From: Monilinia fructicola
Lineage: Eukaryota; Ascomycota; Leotiomycetes; Helotiales; Sclerotiniaceae
Length of the DNA: 64,000 nucleotides
Direction: 5' to 3'
Assembly (NCBI GenBank): GCA_008692225.1
Contig: VICG01000007.1
Location: forward strand, 2,452,501-2,516,500
Shown here: positions 26,131 through 39,904 of the stretch, one piece after another
Numbering within the stretch: the stretch's first letter is position 1
Layout of the letters: each line of letters begins with the position of its first letter
Made by a program: the position numbers and the translations under genes
Notes under the pieces: model-generated
Told to the model about the DNA's origin: nothing
Databases searched by the model: none
Seen by the model: the letters and a program-made list of their open reading frames with translations, nothing else

Positions 26131-29100
26131 AGTAGATAGCTTGTTTATTAAAATCAATAGATTAATAATACTTTAAAATTACTCACTTCTGAATTTATAA
26201 TTATATATCAGCTTTTTTAGATCAAAAATATAATTAATAGAATACTTTGGATACATAAATTGTTCAAAATGAATCTTTTAAATGATACTGGAAAATTCAT
26301 TTAAAAACAAATAACGAATAAGAAATTATTAACAATTATAACAAAATATAATAATTTGCTTTAATATCTAGAAAATATAAAACAAAAAAAATTAATAATA
26401 ATTTATCACTAATTTGATTGAAAAAAACATATTTATTTTCCAAGCTTATATAGTATAATGAAAAATTTATAAAAACAAAAAGTTAAACTAATTTAAAATC
26501 AAATATATATTTATTAACAAATATATAATCAAAAGTTCTCTACAAGATTAATTCTAATAGAATTTTTTAGATAATAAATAATTCAATAAAAATTAGTATT
26601 TCAAATCATTTGAATGTTTTTATGTTTTCTAACAAAAATTTCAAGTTTGTTATCAAAAATTCAAAAAATAATTTATAAAATAAATGCAACAGAAAATAGT
26701 AATCAAAGTAGAATTAAAAAGTCTGTAAATTTAATGTATGGTTCTTAAGACTTATTATAAAGTAAAATTAATTTTATACATATATTTGAAAATAAATAAT
26801 TGATGATATAATTATTATTCAAATAAAAAACACATCTCAAAAATAAAATAAAAATACACTTTTTACATTTAAAAAAATAATAAAAAGATTTTTAATAAAA
26901 CTATTATCTAAAATAAGTTCAAAAAGGGATCCTTAGTATATTTTATTTTTACAAAATACTAATATAAGAATTATTATTAAATTATAAAAGCAAAATTATA
27001 TATAATTATTTAATATTTGTAAGTTGAATATTCGGACAGATCATTAAAGAGAAATATGTCAACATAAAATCTGAATTATTTAACAAAACCTTGATTACAG
27101 TTTATATAATTTTATTTCTTAAAAAGTTAATCTTTCAATTAAAATACAGATCAAAATCCAACCAAGTTAAAAGTTCGATTATACAAAACTATAATATTCC
27201 AAAATCGAAGATTTTTGAAAATTCTATATTTTATTTATATATTAATTTAAAATTTAATAATTTTTGAATTCGAAAATCTAAAATATAAAAAGAAAAATAA
27301 ATCAAAAACTTATCATAATCATTTTTTCAAATACAATTTTATTAATTATACTAATATATATATATTAAAATAAAAAAAATTAGAATTTCAAACAAAAAAC
27401 ATTCTTTTATAATATACCTATATATAAACAAATGCACTTTATTAAAATATTTAAAGTTTCTAATATTCTCAATTTTATTTATATATATTTCAGACAATCT
27501 TTAAAATATATTAAATTTTCAAGATTCAATATGAAATCAAACTATTATTTCATTACTTTGTTTCATTTTATAATTCTTATTATAATATTTTTGAAATTAT
27601 TCAATTTTAAGATAAATTTCTGTTTTTTGAAAACTTTTAGATATTATACTAGAATTCTTTCGGTTTTGAAATCTCTATCATAAGATCTTAATAATAAAAT
27701 ATTAAAAAAACAGATCAATAATATATATTAATTATATAAATTTGTAATAAGAACTTAAAGTTACAATAATTATTATTATAATTAAATTAAAAAGGTATAA
27801 ATATTTATTATAAATTTTAAAAAAATTCAATATATCAATATAGATACTAGTAGATATACAAAGTTTGAATCAAAATAATATATAATAAAAAATTTCAAAA
27901 AAAAGACTGATTAAAACATTTAATAGAAATCTCAATATATTCATTTTATTGAAATCTATTGTAACTTATTCAATTAATATTAAAATATTGTTAAAAGAAA
28001 AATTAAATTTATTATCTAAAAAATTTATAAAATATACAATCTCGATTATATATTAAAAAAACTAAAGTTTTATAATAATATTTATAATATATCAAAAAAA
28101 ATCCTTAAATTATTATAAAAACTCAAATAATGAATTAAATTGATAAAAAAAGTTATATAAGAATAAAAGTTTAATATTTTTTGTAGATCAAAAATACTAT
28201 AATAAGAATTACGAAATCTTATATTTTTATTATAATTATAATACCCAAAAAATAATAAAATGATATTTAAATAAAATAAAATATTCGATGTATTAAAGAA
28301 AAACATTAATGAATTAAATATAATTTAGAAAAAAAAATAATACTAATAATCAGAAAGTTTTTTTTTCAAAAGTATTACTTACAATTTTAAGATATATCAC
28401 AATTAGTAATCAATGAATATAAAAGAAAATAAATAGATTGTATTCAAAGAAAATAATATTTTTTTTTCTAAAATAAATATCAATTGAATTGCAAATAATC
28501 TTATTATATCCCCAAAATTAATTAATAATAAACAGGTTTTTAAAATAATTTCTCATTTAAATAATTTATTATATTGCTATGAAAAGTTTTTCAATGAAAA
28601 AAAAAATATCTCATATTCAATATTTCAAAAATAATTTTTATATTATATATCTATATATATATTAAGTAATAATTGGCAAATTTAGAATGGTATAATATGA
28701 GATATAATAAAAAACCTCTAGAATTAAATTTAATAATAGTATTAAAGTAAAAAATACAAATAATTCATTTAATGAAAAAAACAATTTTAATTAGTTTAAT
28801 CGATATTAAATAGATCTTTGGGATTATTAAAGTTGACATTTCAATGGTGAATATATTATTTTTACTTTGTAGTAATAATATAAAATAAAGTAAAATATTT
28901 TTTAATAATATAGTTAATTTGTTAATTATATTATTCAAAAATTTATTAATTTCTAATTCAAACAAATAAATACTTTTATTTGAGAAAACAATTTCAATTA
29001 CCTTATTTAAAATACAATTTGATAAAATTTAATATATTTAATAAAACCTAGTTTTATTAGTTATATTAACGTTTTAAATATTTATAAGCTTGAAAACTTA

Positions 29101-29734
29101 ATAAAGTTTCAAAAGTTATAAATTATAATAATGAGGCTAATAGAATCGATTATTTTATTAAATATTACAAACAATATTGGTGTTATAAAAACTTATTCAA
29201 AAATTTAAATTTATATTATTAAACAATTATAAGTTCAATTATATGATTTTTATAACTATAATATATATGATAAAAGATCGAGTTTTTTATATTATTAGTA
29301 AATCTATAGAACATTAAATTATTAGATTTTAAAGAATATACTCATTTAATATATTTAATATATATCGAAAGAAATGCCAAATTGATATTTATATCAAATT
29401 ATTAGATTTATTATTGACGATTTTCGAAAAACTTTTTTAATACATAATATACCTAAAATATAATTTATATAATAATAATTATAATATAGATTTTCATTAA
29501 AATATTAAGTTTTATTAATTGAATTAAATATTACTATAAACTATCTAGATATATATATTTTTATAATTATAATTAAATTATTGAATAAAATTATCAAAAT
29601 TATTTAAAAAAATTATAAAATCGAATAATATTATATTGATTTTTTTTAATATATAAGAATTACTTTCAAATATTTCAACTGATTTATCAAATCAATTATT
29701 GTTTTCAAAAATAAATTTGATCAAAAAAACAATA
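26131..29734. other. Unclassified A+T-rich decay
   Basis: No termini, inverted ends or protein motifs recognised over 3.6 kb. The longest open frames (83 codons at 27432, 74 at 28082) are A+T-driven. Confidence 0.4.
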
Positions 29735-31689
29735 GAAGGTTCCACGGGCCAACTGAACACACTGGCCAACTGAACAGTCTAACCTAATTGAGTCACCGCT
29801 TTTCGATCGTAATCCTTTATTTTCATTATTATATTTTTGATATGAAATTTAAATATAGTGAATTTATTTATTAAATAATTTTATATTAATTTTTATATAA
29901 TAATTAATAACTTTTATTAGTCTTTATAAGTATATTATACAAATTGTATTAATAATTTTAATTTAAAATAAATAATTCTTTTTTTAAAAGAAGTATATAT
30001 AGATATATATATTTATTTAATTTTTTAATAATAAAAAAAATTCTTTTAAGAATTTATTATATATTTATTTATAATTAATAAATTCTATAAGATTATGTTA
30101 AGATCTTTTAATTAAAATTAAAATAAAGAAATATTTCTATATATATAAATATATAAAGATTTAAAAGCTTGAAATTATATAAAATTCTTAATAAATATCA
30201 AATCTTATAAATAATCTTTTTTTAATATTATATATTTAATAATATAATGATTTTTATAATATAATCATTTTAATAATAAACTTAATTATAATTTATATTA
30301 TATATTAAAAGAATTATAGAAATAATTTTAAAAACTATATTGAAAACTATATTATTAATTACATTTTTAAGATTATAAATATATCGTTGATTTTATAATA
30401 TTCTATTAATAATATATCAAAAATAGTTATAATATTTTATTAATAATATATTATAAAATGTTTATAATTTTCTAAGAATCTATTTTTTAAATTAAATTTA
30501 TTATTAATTAATAATTTTAGTTTTAAAGAATAAAACGTTTTATATATAATAATTTTTAAACTTTATAAATAATAGAAATATAAAAAGACTTAATATTTTA
30601 TTTCCTTAATAGTTTAATAAATATAAAATAATTAATAAAATATATTTATAAATAGTTTACTATTATAAATTTTATAAAAAAAATTATAAATCATTTTTTA
30701 ATAATTTTTTAATATTTTTTATTAATAAAAAGAAAGTCTATTATGTGATTATTATTATTATTAAAGTATATATTATAATAATATACTCGGGCGGGTTTTA
30801 AAAGAGGCATACGCTAAAATATAACTTATAATTATTCAGCGAAACCTTTATATAATTTTATAAAATTTATAAATATTATAGATTTAGTATTTTTATACTT
30901 AATATAAAAATTTTGTATTATAAAACCTAATATTAAATGAATAATAGTATAATAAAATGTATGAATATTGGAAATTTAATGAAAAATTAGAGATTTATAT
31001 TAATATTGAATAGTTTAACGAATATTATAGTTAAACCTATCAAACTTTGTTAAATAATAAAAGAAAAGCTAAATTTTAAATATCTTATTTTAGAATTTGA
31101 ATATCTTTATTGATGTTTAAAATATAAATTAATAAAGTTGAAAATATAGGAAAATTTACAGGTTTCGAAGGGGTAAATTCGCTTATTTGGATTATATAAG
31201 CATATTTTTTTGTTAAAAATTTGAATTTTTCCACCTTTTATATCAACATATATATTGATATAATAAATAATATTAAATTTTGAAATCATCTAATAAAACT
31301 TCAAAGCTTATATTATTTTTCTATAATTTTAACTTTTAATATTTATATATTTTTGAATTTAAAATTAATAAATTAATAAATACTGAAATTTTCTAAAATC
31401 ACTAACTTTATAATATTAATATTCTTTTAAAAATAATTTTTATAATATAAAAACTTCATAGGAAGATCTTAAAATACTAAATCTAATACATATATAAGTT
31501 ATATTAAATTATATTAAGATTTCGTTGAATAATTATAAGTTTCATATTCGCCTATGCCTCTTTTAAAACGCGCCCGAGTAGCATAAGAGTTTAATTATAC
31601 CTTTAAGGATAAGGTATTGCTAGCTTATCGACTAGAAGGGTTTAGCGCGTTCAGTTGGCCAGTGTGTTCAGTTGGCCCGTGGAACCTTC
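29735..31689 (+). mobile_element. GAAGGTTCC element with 41-bp perfect inverted ends, carrying a nested insertion
   Basis: The first 41 bases, beginning GAAGGTTCCACGGGCCAACT, recur exactly as the reverse complement at the right end, and TA flanks both ends (29733-29734, 31690-31691). Within each end the subunit GGCCAACTGAAC occurs twice in tandem. Inner flanks keep more G and C for a further 40-60 bp, then composition collapses to A+T. A second element sits inside at 30786-31578; without it this element would be about 1.16 kb. No transposase remnant is visible. Confidence 0.88.
30786..31578 (+). mobile_element. CTCGGGC element, copy B, nested in 29735-31689
   Basis: 793 bp, the same structure as copy A at 22688: left CTCGGGCGGGTTTTAAAAGA, right (minus strand) CTCGGGCGCGTTTTAAAAGA, TA on both sides (30784-30785, 31579-31580). 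The two copies align over the whole length by eye, with mostly C/T and G/A differences. Confidence 0.85.
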
Positions 31690-31711
31690 TAATAGAAGCT
31701 CAACAAATTCA

Positions 31712-32225
31712 AAGCAATGATTTCAAATAATATATTTTTTAAATATCAATACTTGAATCAATTTCGAATTATCGAAAAATAATTTCAATCAATACAAATA
31801 ATATTAAATGCCAAATACAACATTGAATATTATAATAAATTATATGTAAAAATTACTTTATTTTCGAATAATTTGATAATATATTTTGTTTAAAAACTAA
31901 TATAAATTAGATACTTTAACTCTATTGTATTTATAGAGTGATTGAAATTTACCAAAATTTTCATTTATATTTGGAACATCAAAATTAATCGATTTTCAAT
32001 TCAGATATAGTCACAGTCTTGTATAAATTATATTTTTGAATTTTATAATTAATAAGTATTTGAAATCTATATATTAATAATATTTTCTGAATTTTATTAA
32101 AGTTGTATACCTATCATTTTTAGTTTTAATGATTTAATAATTTTAGCGAAAAAGTATTAGTTCAATAAAGAGGGTATTAATCAAAATATTAATATTAAAA
32201 AGCGTATTATTCGAGGTTATTACCG
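31712..32225. mobile_element. AACGGTAATAACC-family element, copy (left end decayed)
   Basis: The right end TTCGAGGTTATTACCG (to 32225) is the clean family terminus on the minus strand. The left end near 31712 reads CAATGATTTCAAATAATA, matching the terminus after C to T changes. The AAATATCAATACTTGAAT block is shared with the copy at 38366. Confidence 0.55.
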
Positions 32226-33781
32226 TTAACTTAATAAAAAGAAAATTACTAAAATAAATTTATTCGATAAAATGTTTTTTTATAATAGCAATAAATCAAT
32301 TGTATATATTCAATTAAATTCAAAAAATTCATAAATTTACAAAAAACATATATATTGAAAATTATTTCTACATTGAATATATTATTAAATATTGGAATAT
32401 CGATATTGAAATTTATTAATAAAAAATTAACAAAAGATTTTCGAAATTTTCATTGAATATAAGGAATTATAAACATGATGATAAAAATAATAATAGTATT
32501 TTATTACAATTACTTGATATTTAACAAATCAATTAATATATTATATTTATATTAAATACTATATTATTAATCTTTAGACTTAAAATTTCAAATTGTTTCG
32601 AAATTTTTATTCAAATATAAATCTAATATGTTATATATTTCAATCAAATATATTATATTCAAATACTTCTCAAATTTAACTTGAAAAATAAATTTGTTTT
32701 ATATAAAATTAAACTATTTGATAATCATACTAAAACTAAAAAATGATTAATTCAATATATATTATGCTAGTTATCAAAAAAAGAATTCGAAAACAAAGTA
32801 ATTTATAAATACTTTTTATCTTTTATATACAAATAAAAATAAGACCAATATTTTAGAATCTTAAATCGATAATATATTTATTATTGCCAATTGAAAATTA
32901 ATATTTAATAAATGAAAACCGTATAATAATAGTTTATGAACCAAAAACATCATATTATCTTATAATTATTATCTAAATAGAGAATTTTCAAAAGCAAAAT
33001 TTTAAAAAGCTTTATAAACCTTTTAAATAATAAGTATATATAGGTAATATAATTAAATGTATTAATTTTAAAAAATTTCAATGAGATTTAGTTTAAATCT
33101 TTGTTTTTATTAATATATTTTTCATTAATAATATCAATATGGTTTTGCAAACTGGTTATATTATAGACCTAATTGATAAAAACAATAATAGTAATATTAT
33201 TATAGGTAACTAATTATTCATAAAATATCAAAAGAATAGAAAATATGTTTTAATAATAGAATTATACAAATCAATTTTTAATTTCGATATAAAAAAATAA
33301 TTCAAAATCTAATTAATACTATTCTATAAATAAAAAAATCAAATTTCATTCATTATATACGTTTATTTAAGATTATTATACAATCTTTTAATTAAAGTCG
33401 GATTCATAGTAAAAAGAAACTGATAGTTAATATTATATTAATTTGATAAGTATATAAACAAAAAAAACTTATCAACATTAAATAGATTAATAATAGTTAA
33501 AGTCTAATGAATATTTCAATTAGAAATAAACTTTATTTAATATTAAAGAGTTTGATTAATATTAATAAAATTGTTATAAAAAATTGATAATAAATTAATG
33601 AAAAAAACAAATATACAAAAACTTATAATTTAAATTATATTTAAGAATCACTTATATTAAAAAAATAAATTATATAATATAAAAAAAGCTATTATTTTGA
33701 ATATATTATAAAAATTATTAAAAAAAAACAGATCAAAGAAGAAGCAAAATATCAAAATAATAGTATTATTTATATAATATA

Positions 33782-34551
33782 CTTAGTGGCGCAACTGAAT
33801 ATATTTAACACTATATTCAAACGGTCTCAATATGGTTTTCATATATTTTAGTATTTTAAGATAATATTAAATTTATTTAAGCTAATTTAAGCTAGTCTTA
33901 AAATAGCTTAAATCGATAAAATATATTAATATATTTTAAGATATCTTAAAATAGCTTAAGATAATTTAATAATTGGAAGATTATGTTATTAAAACCGTGT
34001 TAAAATTATATTAACACTGTATTAAAATCATAATTTAATTAATTATAATAATATATAGGAATTTGGAAAATGATTAGTTATCAAATTATTATTGGTTATT
34101 CAGCCGAGTGGCTAGAAAGATCTATTTGAAGAACAAGAAAATAACGAAAATAATAATATTAATAAAAATAATATAGGTAATAATATTAATAATAAATTTT
34201 TTTTTTAAAAAAAAAATAGAGAAAATCCACTTTTAAAACTTTACTTTTTAAGATATCTTAAAATACCTTAATATTGTTTTAAAACGGTTAATGAGTTATT
34301 GTAATAATGCCGATTTAATATCATTTTAAGATTAGCTTAAGATTAGCTTAAAATGGTATCAATATTGATTCGAATAAGTTTTAATTATGATTTAAGCTAT
34401 TTTAAGCTATTTTAAGCTATTTTAAGCTATTTTAAGCTATTTTAAATTATTTTGAATTATATTCAATTATTTTCAGCTATTTTAAAAACGTTCTTAATTT
34501 AAATCAAGAATATTTTAATATGATCTTAAACATTATTAAAAGAGCATAAAG
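33782..34551 (+). mobile_element. CTTAGTGGC element, copy 3
   Basis: TA-flanked. Left end CTTAGTGGCGCAACTGAATA, right end GCATAAAG. A-box-like TTCAGCCGAGTGGCTAGA lies near 34099-34116. It holds five tandem TAAGCTATTT units near 34394-34443, making it the longest of the four copies. Confidence 0.85.
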
Positions 34552-34670
34552 TACTTAATCAATATTAAATTTTGAAAATTAAAATTAAAATTAAAATTAT
34601 AAATACAAATCTAGCTATTTTATATATATATAAATGTATAAAAGATTTTATTCAAAATTAAAAAAAGATA

Positions 34671-35520
34671 AGTCGCCTACCCTACTTCTCGCCACCCCCC
34701 CCATTTGGCCAGCATTTCACACCAAAAACGGCCATTTTAACGTATTTATAACTCTTACAAAAAATAAATTATATATATTTTAAATTTTAATTGAAAGCTT
34801 TTATATATAATTATTAATAGATTCTGAAAATCTTAAATTTTTGCGATTTTTTTATAAAAAGTTATAAAAAAGATTATAGAAAATTAAAATTCTAATTTTC
34901 GATTTGTATGTAAATCCTATACAAAATCAAAATCTTTAAAAAAAGTTATATTTATTTAATAAAAATAGTTAAAAATAATCTAAAAAATTTTTTCAAGAAT
35001 CTTAAAGCTAACTTAAATTGAATATATTATTTTAATAATATACTATTATTATTTATAATAAATGTTTAATATAGATTCTTAGATTTTAACGATAAAATTT
35101 TAGGTAAAAAATTTCTAATTTCAATTTACTCAATAGTTTCAAATTATTATATATATTTTTAAATAGCTTTATTTATTATATATTGATTAATAGATTCTAT
35201 AAAAATTTACAGATTATTTTTAATTATTTTTGTTTAGAAATTATAAATATTTATTTCAAAGTTTCAATTTTGTATGTGATTTCCATACAAATCCAAAACC
35301 GAAAATTCTAATTTTCTATAATCTTTTATTACTCTTTATAAAAAAATCGCAAAAATTTAAGATTTTCAGAATTTATTAATAATTATATATAAGAAGCTTT
35401 AGTTAAAATTTAAAATATATGTATTTATTTTTCGTAGAGTTATAAATACGTTAAAATGGCCGTTTTTGGTGTGAAATGCTGGCCAAATGGGGGGGGTGGC
35501 GAGAAGTAGGGTAGGCGACT
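34671..35520. mobile_element. Foldback element with 85-bp perfect inverted ends
   Basis: 850 bp. Both ends begin AGTCGCCTACCCTACTTC and stay identical as inverted repeats for about 85 bp, including a C8/G8 run and CCAAAAACGGCCATTTTAAC. Weaker inverted similarity continues to about 290 bp per arm, so most of the element can fold on itself. TA flanks both ends (34669-34670, 35521-35522). The outer 85 bp are GC-containing and unmutated, while the inner part is almost pure A+T. No open frame. Confidence 0.9.
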
Positions 35521-36500
35521 TATTAAATTTAAAATTAATATATATCCCTTTAAGAATCCGCTCGAATATAAAAAATATAATTATTTAATTGTGATTTAAT
35601 AAAAAGGAAAATTAAAAGACTAATTATATAAAAGAAAATCGAAAATATTTGTATTTTTTGAAAATATCAAAAAAGAACAAAGATATAAAATGAATATAGA
35701 AAGCGTTAAAAGAGACTTTAGGAGTTTTTGAATTGTAAATAAACATTATTCTAAAAACAGTATTTTTTCAAGATATTGCTATAAAATAAAAGAAAACAGA
35801 AAAGTTTTTATAAATATTGAATATTATATATAAAAAAGATATCAAGTATAAAATTTTGTTCTGTTAAAATGAATATAAATAAAAATATAAAGCTATTATT
35901 AAAACAAACTACTTTCAATGTTCGAAATTAATAAAATAGTTGATTTATTAATTCAATATAATATAATATAAGAAAAAAATAATAATAAAATTATAAATAT
36001 AACAAAGAAATATATATTTGAAGCCCTTTCTTCATATTTAATACTGATAATCAAGTATTTATCCAGAAGAAGAAAAATAATACAAAAAATCAAAAAGATA
36101 TATTGGTTCGTAGGTTTTATATTAAATTTAAAGAAAATCTTTTTTTAAAAAAAAGGTCTTTCTATTATATATTTAAACGTATTTAAACGTATATAAACGT
36201 AATAAGAAACGAGAGTATTATAATTCTTTTTTAAATGTAAAAAAGGATAAATAAATTTAATACGATATTTATAAATTCCATATGAGATAGCAGGAGTAAT
36301 ATTAACAATATTAAAGTAATATATATTATATCAAATTGCGTTTAATTTAATAAAAAACAATAGGTTTGATAATATATTATATAATACATTTAAGAGTATC
36401 CTTATATCAATACTATTAAATAATTACGAGTTCTTTATAAAATTCAAGAAAAAACCTTAAAAAGAAAGTAGAAATGTTCATTTTAATTCGATTTAAAATA

Positions 36501-37029
36501 CAGTAATGACCTTGAAAAGCACACTTCTCAATATCGATACTTTAATTGATATTCCCTTTATTAAACTGATACTTTCTCGTTAAAATAATCAAATAATTGA
36601 AACTAAAATCAATATACAACTTAAATAAAATTAGTAAAATACTATTAATATACAGATGCTAAATACTTACCAACTATAACATTCAAAAATATAGTTTCTA
36701 TAAAATTTCGATTACGTTTTAGTTTTTAATTAAATAATTCCGATATTTTAAGCGGAACTGAAATTTTTATTAATTTTGAAATACCTTATAAGTATAATAT
36801 ATTTAAAATATATAATCTATATCGAAATTTCGATAAAGTATATTATTAAATTATTCAAAAGCTAATTAGTTTTTATATATAGTTTATTATAATACCAAAT
36901 ATTCAATTTTATAAATTATGTTATTAAATAGATAATAATAATATTTGTATTAATCAAAGTTGTTTTTCAACTATTTTGTATTAGTTAGTGTATCAATATC
37001 AAAAAGTGTGTTATTTAGGGTTATTTCCG
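36501..37029 (+). mobile_element. AACGGTAATAACC-family element, full copy
   Basis: The left end CAGTAATGACCTTGAAAAGC and the right end (minus strand) CGGAAATAACCCTAAATAAC are mutated forms of one terminus, best preserved at 63649 (CGATAATAACCTCGAATAGT). Its left two thirds align closely with 63649-64000, including TTTCCTTTATTAAACTG-like and AAAATTTCGATTA blocks. About 529 bp. Confidence 0.7.
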
Positions 37030-37316
37030 CTTAAAATGTTTCATGTTTTTGAAACTTATTGATTATATTTATTAAAAAAATCTCAATATGAAATCTAATT
37101 ATTTTTAAGTTATTTTGAGCTTAAATTCTATTATTCGAAAAAGAAATATCATAAGAATTATATAAAAATATAATATTGTTGTTTTATTAATTGGTTTAAA
37201 ATCCAATATTGATTCTAATTTTATTTGATTCTATTTTATAACGAGAAATGCGTTATTTAAAAAAAGTATTAGTTGGAATTTAAAATGAAAAAGCTGTTTA
37301 TTCGAGATTGTTACCG
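37030..37316 (+). mobile_element. Right-end fragment of the AACGGTAATAACC family
   Basis: Ends TTCGAGATTGTTACCG at 37316 after the AAAGTATTAGTTGGAATTTA block that precedes the terminus in other copies. The left part is missing or replaced by the copy at 36501. Confidence 0.45.
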
Positions 37317-38365
37317 ACTTTTTAATGATATAGTAATAAGGCTTGTTTTTGACCATTCTTGCAATAATTGTATTAGTTATAGGTATTAAAACAGTTTTGC
37401 CATTTTGATAATTCTTTTCATTAAAATCAAAATAAAGAATAAAATTATATCAAAAAGAATTAAAACTGTATTTACTAATATTAGTTTATTTATTAATATC
37501 AATAAATTAGTTTTTTATATTAGAAATTCTTTCCAGATTTATTATTAATATTTAATAATCTAATACCCCGAAAAGAATTAAAATCATTGAAAAACGGACT
37601 TTTTAAAAGAATTATTAAATATATCAAAATTTAAATCAAATTTATACATCTTATCAAAGAAACTATACCCGCTTTTCAAAATCTTTCTCTTTATATTTAA
37701 TTATCATCTTCAAATCGGAACTTTAATAAAAACGAATAATTTTCTTCTTCTTTTAGTTGAATTGACGCTTTTACTCTTGATTTTGATATATATCAATTAA
37801 ACTTTATAAGAACTTTTCTATATAAATAAGTACGTTACATTTTATTATTGGAGGAGTTTTTTTACAATTGAAAATAATTAATTTATTATATTTCATTTTT
37901 TTTTGTTTTAGAATTAGAATACTAGTATTAATTGCTTTTAAACTATAAAATTAAAGATTTTAAAGATTGAATAGTATACTGATATATAATTGAAGTATCA
38001 AATCTTTAAACATAAAATGTAAAATAGTACTAGTACTTTTCTTGAAAAGCGAACTGTAATATAAGTCTTTGAAAGCCGTAGAAATCTTTTCTGAAAATTA
38101 AGCTAAATAAATTATTTTGTAAATTTCAAAAAGCTAAAAGAAAGTTTGTTTAATATTAAAATAAAAATAAGATCTAGTATTAAATCAAAGATTTTGATTT
38201 TAAGACATTTCAAAATTAAATTAAATGGTATTTAAATTTGGTATTTATTTTTTTCAAATATTGAATAAAATATACTTAGTAATTATATAAATATTGAAAG
38301 ATTTCAGATATTATATATATAAGAAATTAACTATTATTAAGATAAAAATCCATTAATAAAATAAA

Positions 38366-38893
38366 CAGTCATAGTTTTAAATAATACATTTTTTAATATC
38401 AATACTTGAATTAATTCAAGATTACTAAAAAACGGCTTTTATTAATATAAATAACGTTATTGTTTGTTTTATAATATAATTTATTAACCAAAATATTTAA
38501 TATTCTTACAAATTATATACAAAGATTGATTAGCTTTTAAATCATTTAGTAATAGATTTTATTCAAAATTTTAATATTAATTATTTTTTAAATTGTATTG
38601 TATTTATAAAGTATGTAAAGATCTATAAAAATTTTGTTTTTGTTTAAAACTTCGAAATTAATCGATTATAAATTAAAATATAATCGAAATTTATATAAAT
38701 TATATTTTCAAATTTTGTGATTAGCAAATATTCAAAATTAATATATTAATAGTATTTTATTAATTTTATTGGAGTCATATACTAATCTCAGTTTCAAATA
38801 TCTAATAATTCTAGTGAAATAGTGCTATTTTAATAAAAAAAGTATTAATTGAAGTATCAATTTTAAAAAGTATCTTATTCAAGGTTGTTACTG
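38366..38893 (+). mobile_element. AACGGTAATAACC-family element, strongly mutated copy
   Basis: Left end CAGTCATAGTTTTAAATAAT, right end TTCAAGGTTGTTACTG, both decayed forms of the family terminus. 528 bp, nearly the same length as the copy at 36501. Confidence 0.6.
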
Positions 38894-39181
38894 TCAAATA
38901 AATCCAATCACTCCTAGTTTTCATATCTGTATTCTAAATATTTAGAATATATAAAATATATTCGCTGAAATACAAAGTAATTTGAAGTTTTATAAATAAA
39001 TATATATAATACAAATTCCTTTTATAAGTTAATAAAAAAAACCATATTTAGTTATAATCCATAAAATACCCGGCAGAATAAAAACTCTTGTATACGCAAA
39101 AATTCAAATTAATACAACTTCTTCAAATAATAATATAAACTTACAAAAACTTAAGAGAATATAATTTTAGTTTAGTAAATA

Positions 39182-39899
39182 CTTAGTGGCGCAATTGAAT
39201 ATATTTAACACTATATTAAAACGTTCTTAAAATGGTTTTAAGCTATTTTAGTATTGCAAGTTAATATTAAGTCAATTTAAGCTAATCTTAAAATAGCTTG
39301 AATCGATAAAATATTTTAAGATATCTTAAAATAGCTTAAGATAATTTAAAAATTGAAGATTGTGTTAAAACCGTGTTAAGATTATCTGAATATTGTATTA
39401 AAATTCTAATTTAGTTAATTATATAATAATATATAGAAATTTAAAATATTGATTATCAAATTATTATTAGTTATTTAGCCGAGTGGTTAGAATGATCTAT
39501 TTACAGCAAAAAAAAAATAATAAGAATAGAAATAAAAATAAAAATAATGAGAATAATAATAATAATAATAATTTTTTCTATTTTTTTTCAGAAAAATTGG
39601 GGCAAATCCACTTTTAAAGCTTTATTTTCGAAGCTATTTCAAAATATCTTAACATTATCTCAAAACGGTTAATAAATTATTGCAACAATGCTAATTTAAT
39701 ACCATTTTAAAATTAGCTTAAAATAGTGTTAATATCCATTTAAATAGGTTTTAACTATGATTTAAGCTATTTTAAGCTATTTCAAGCTATCTTAAGCTAT
39801 TTTGAATTATATTAAATCATTTTAAGCTATTTTGATAGTTCTTAATTTAATTAAGAATATTTTAACATGATTTTAAACATTATTAAAACAGCCATAAAG
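39182..39899 (+). mobile_element. CTTAGTGGC element, copy 4
   Basis: TA-flanked. Left end CTTAGTGGCGCAATTGAATA, right end GCCATAAAG. It carries the A-box-like TTTAGCCGAGTGGTTAGA near 39475-39492 and the TGGGGCAAATCCACTTTT hairpin region. Length 718 bp, identical to copy 1. Confidence 0.85.
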
Positions 39900-39904
39900 T
39901 ATAT

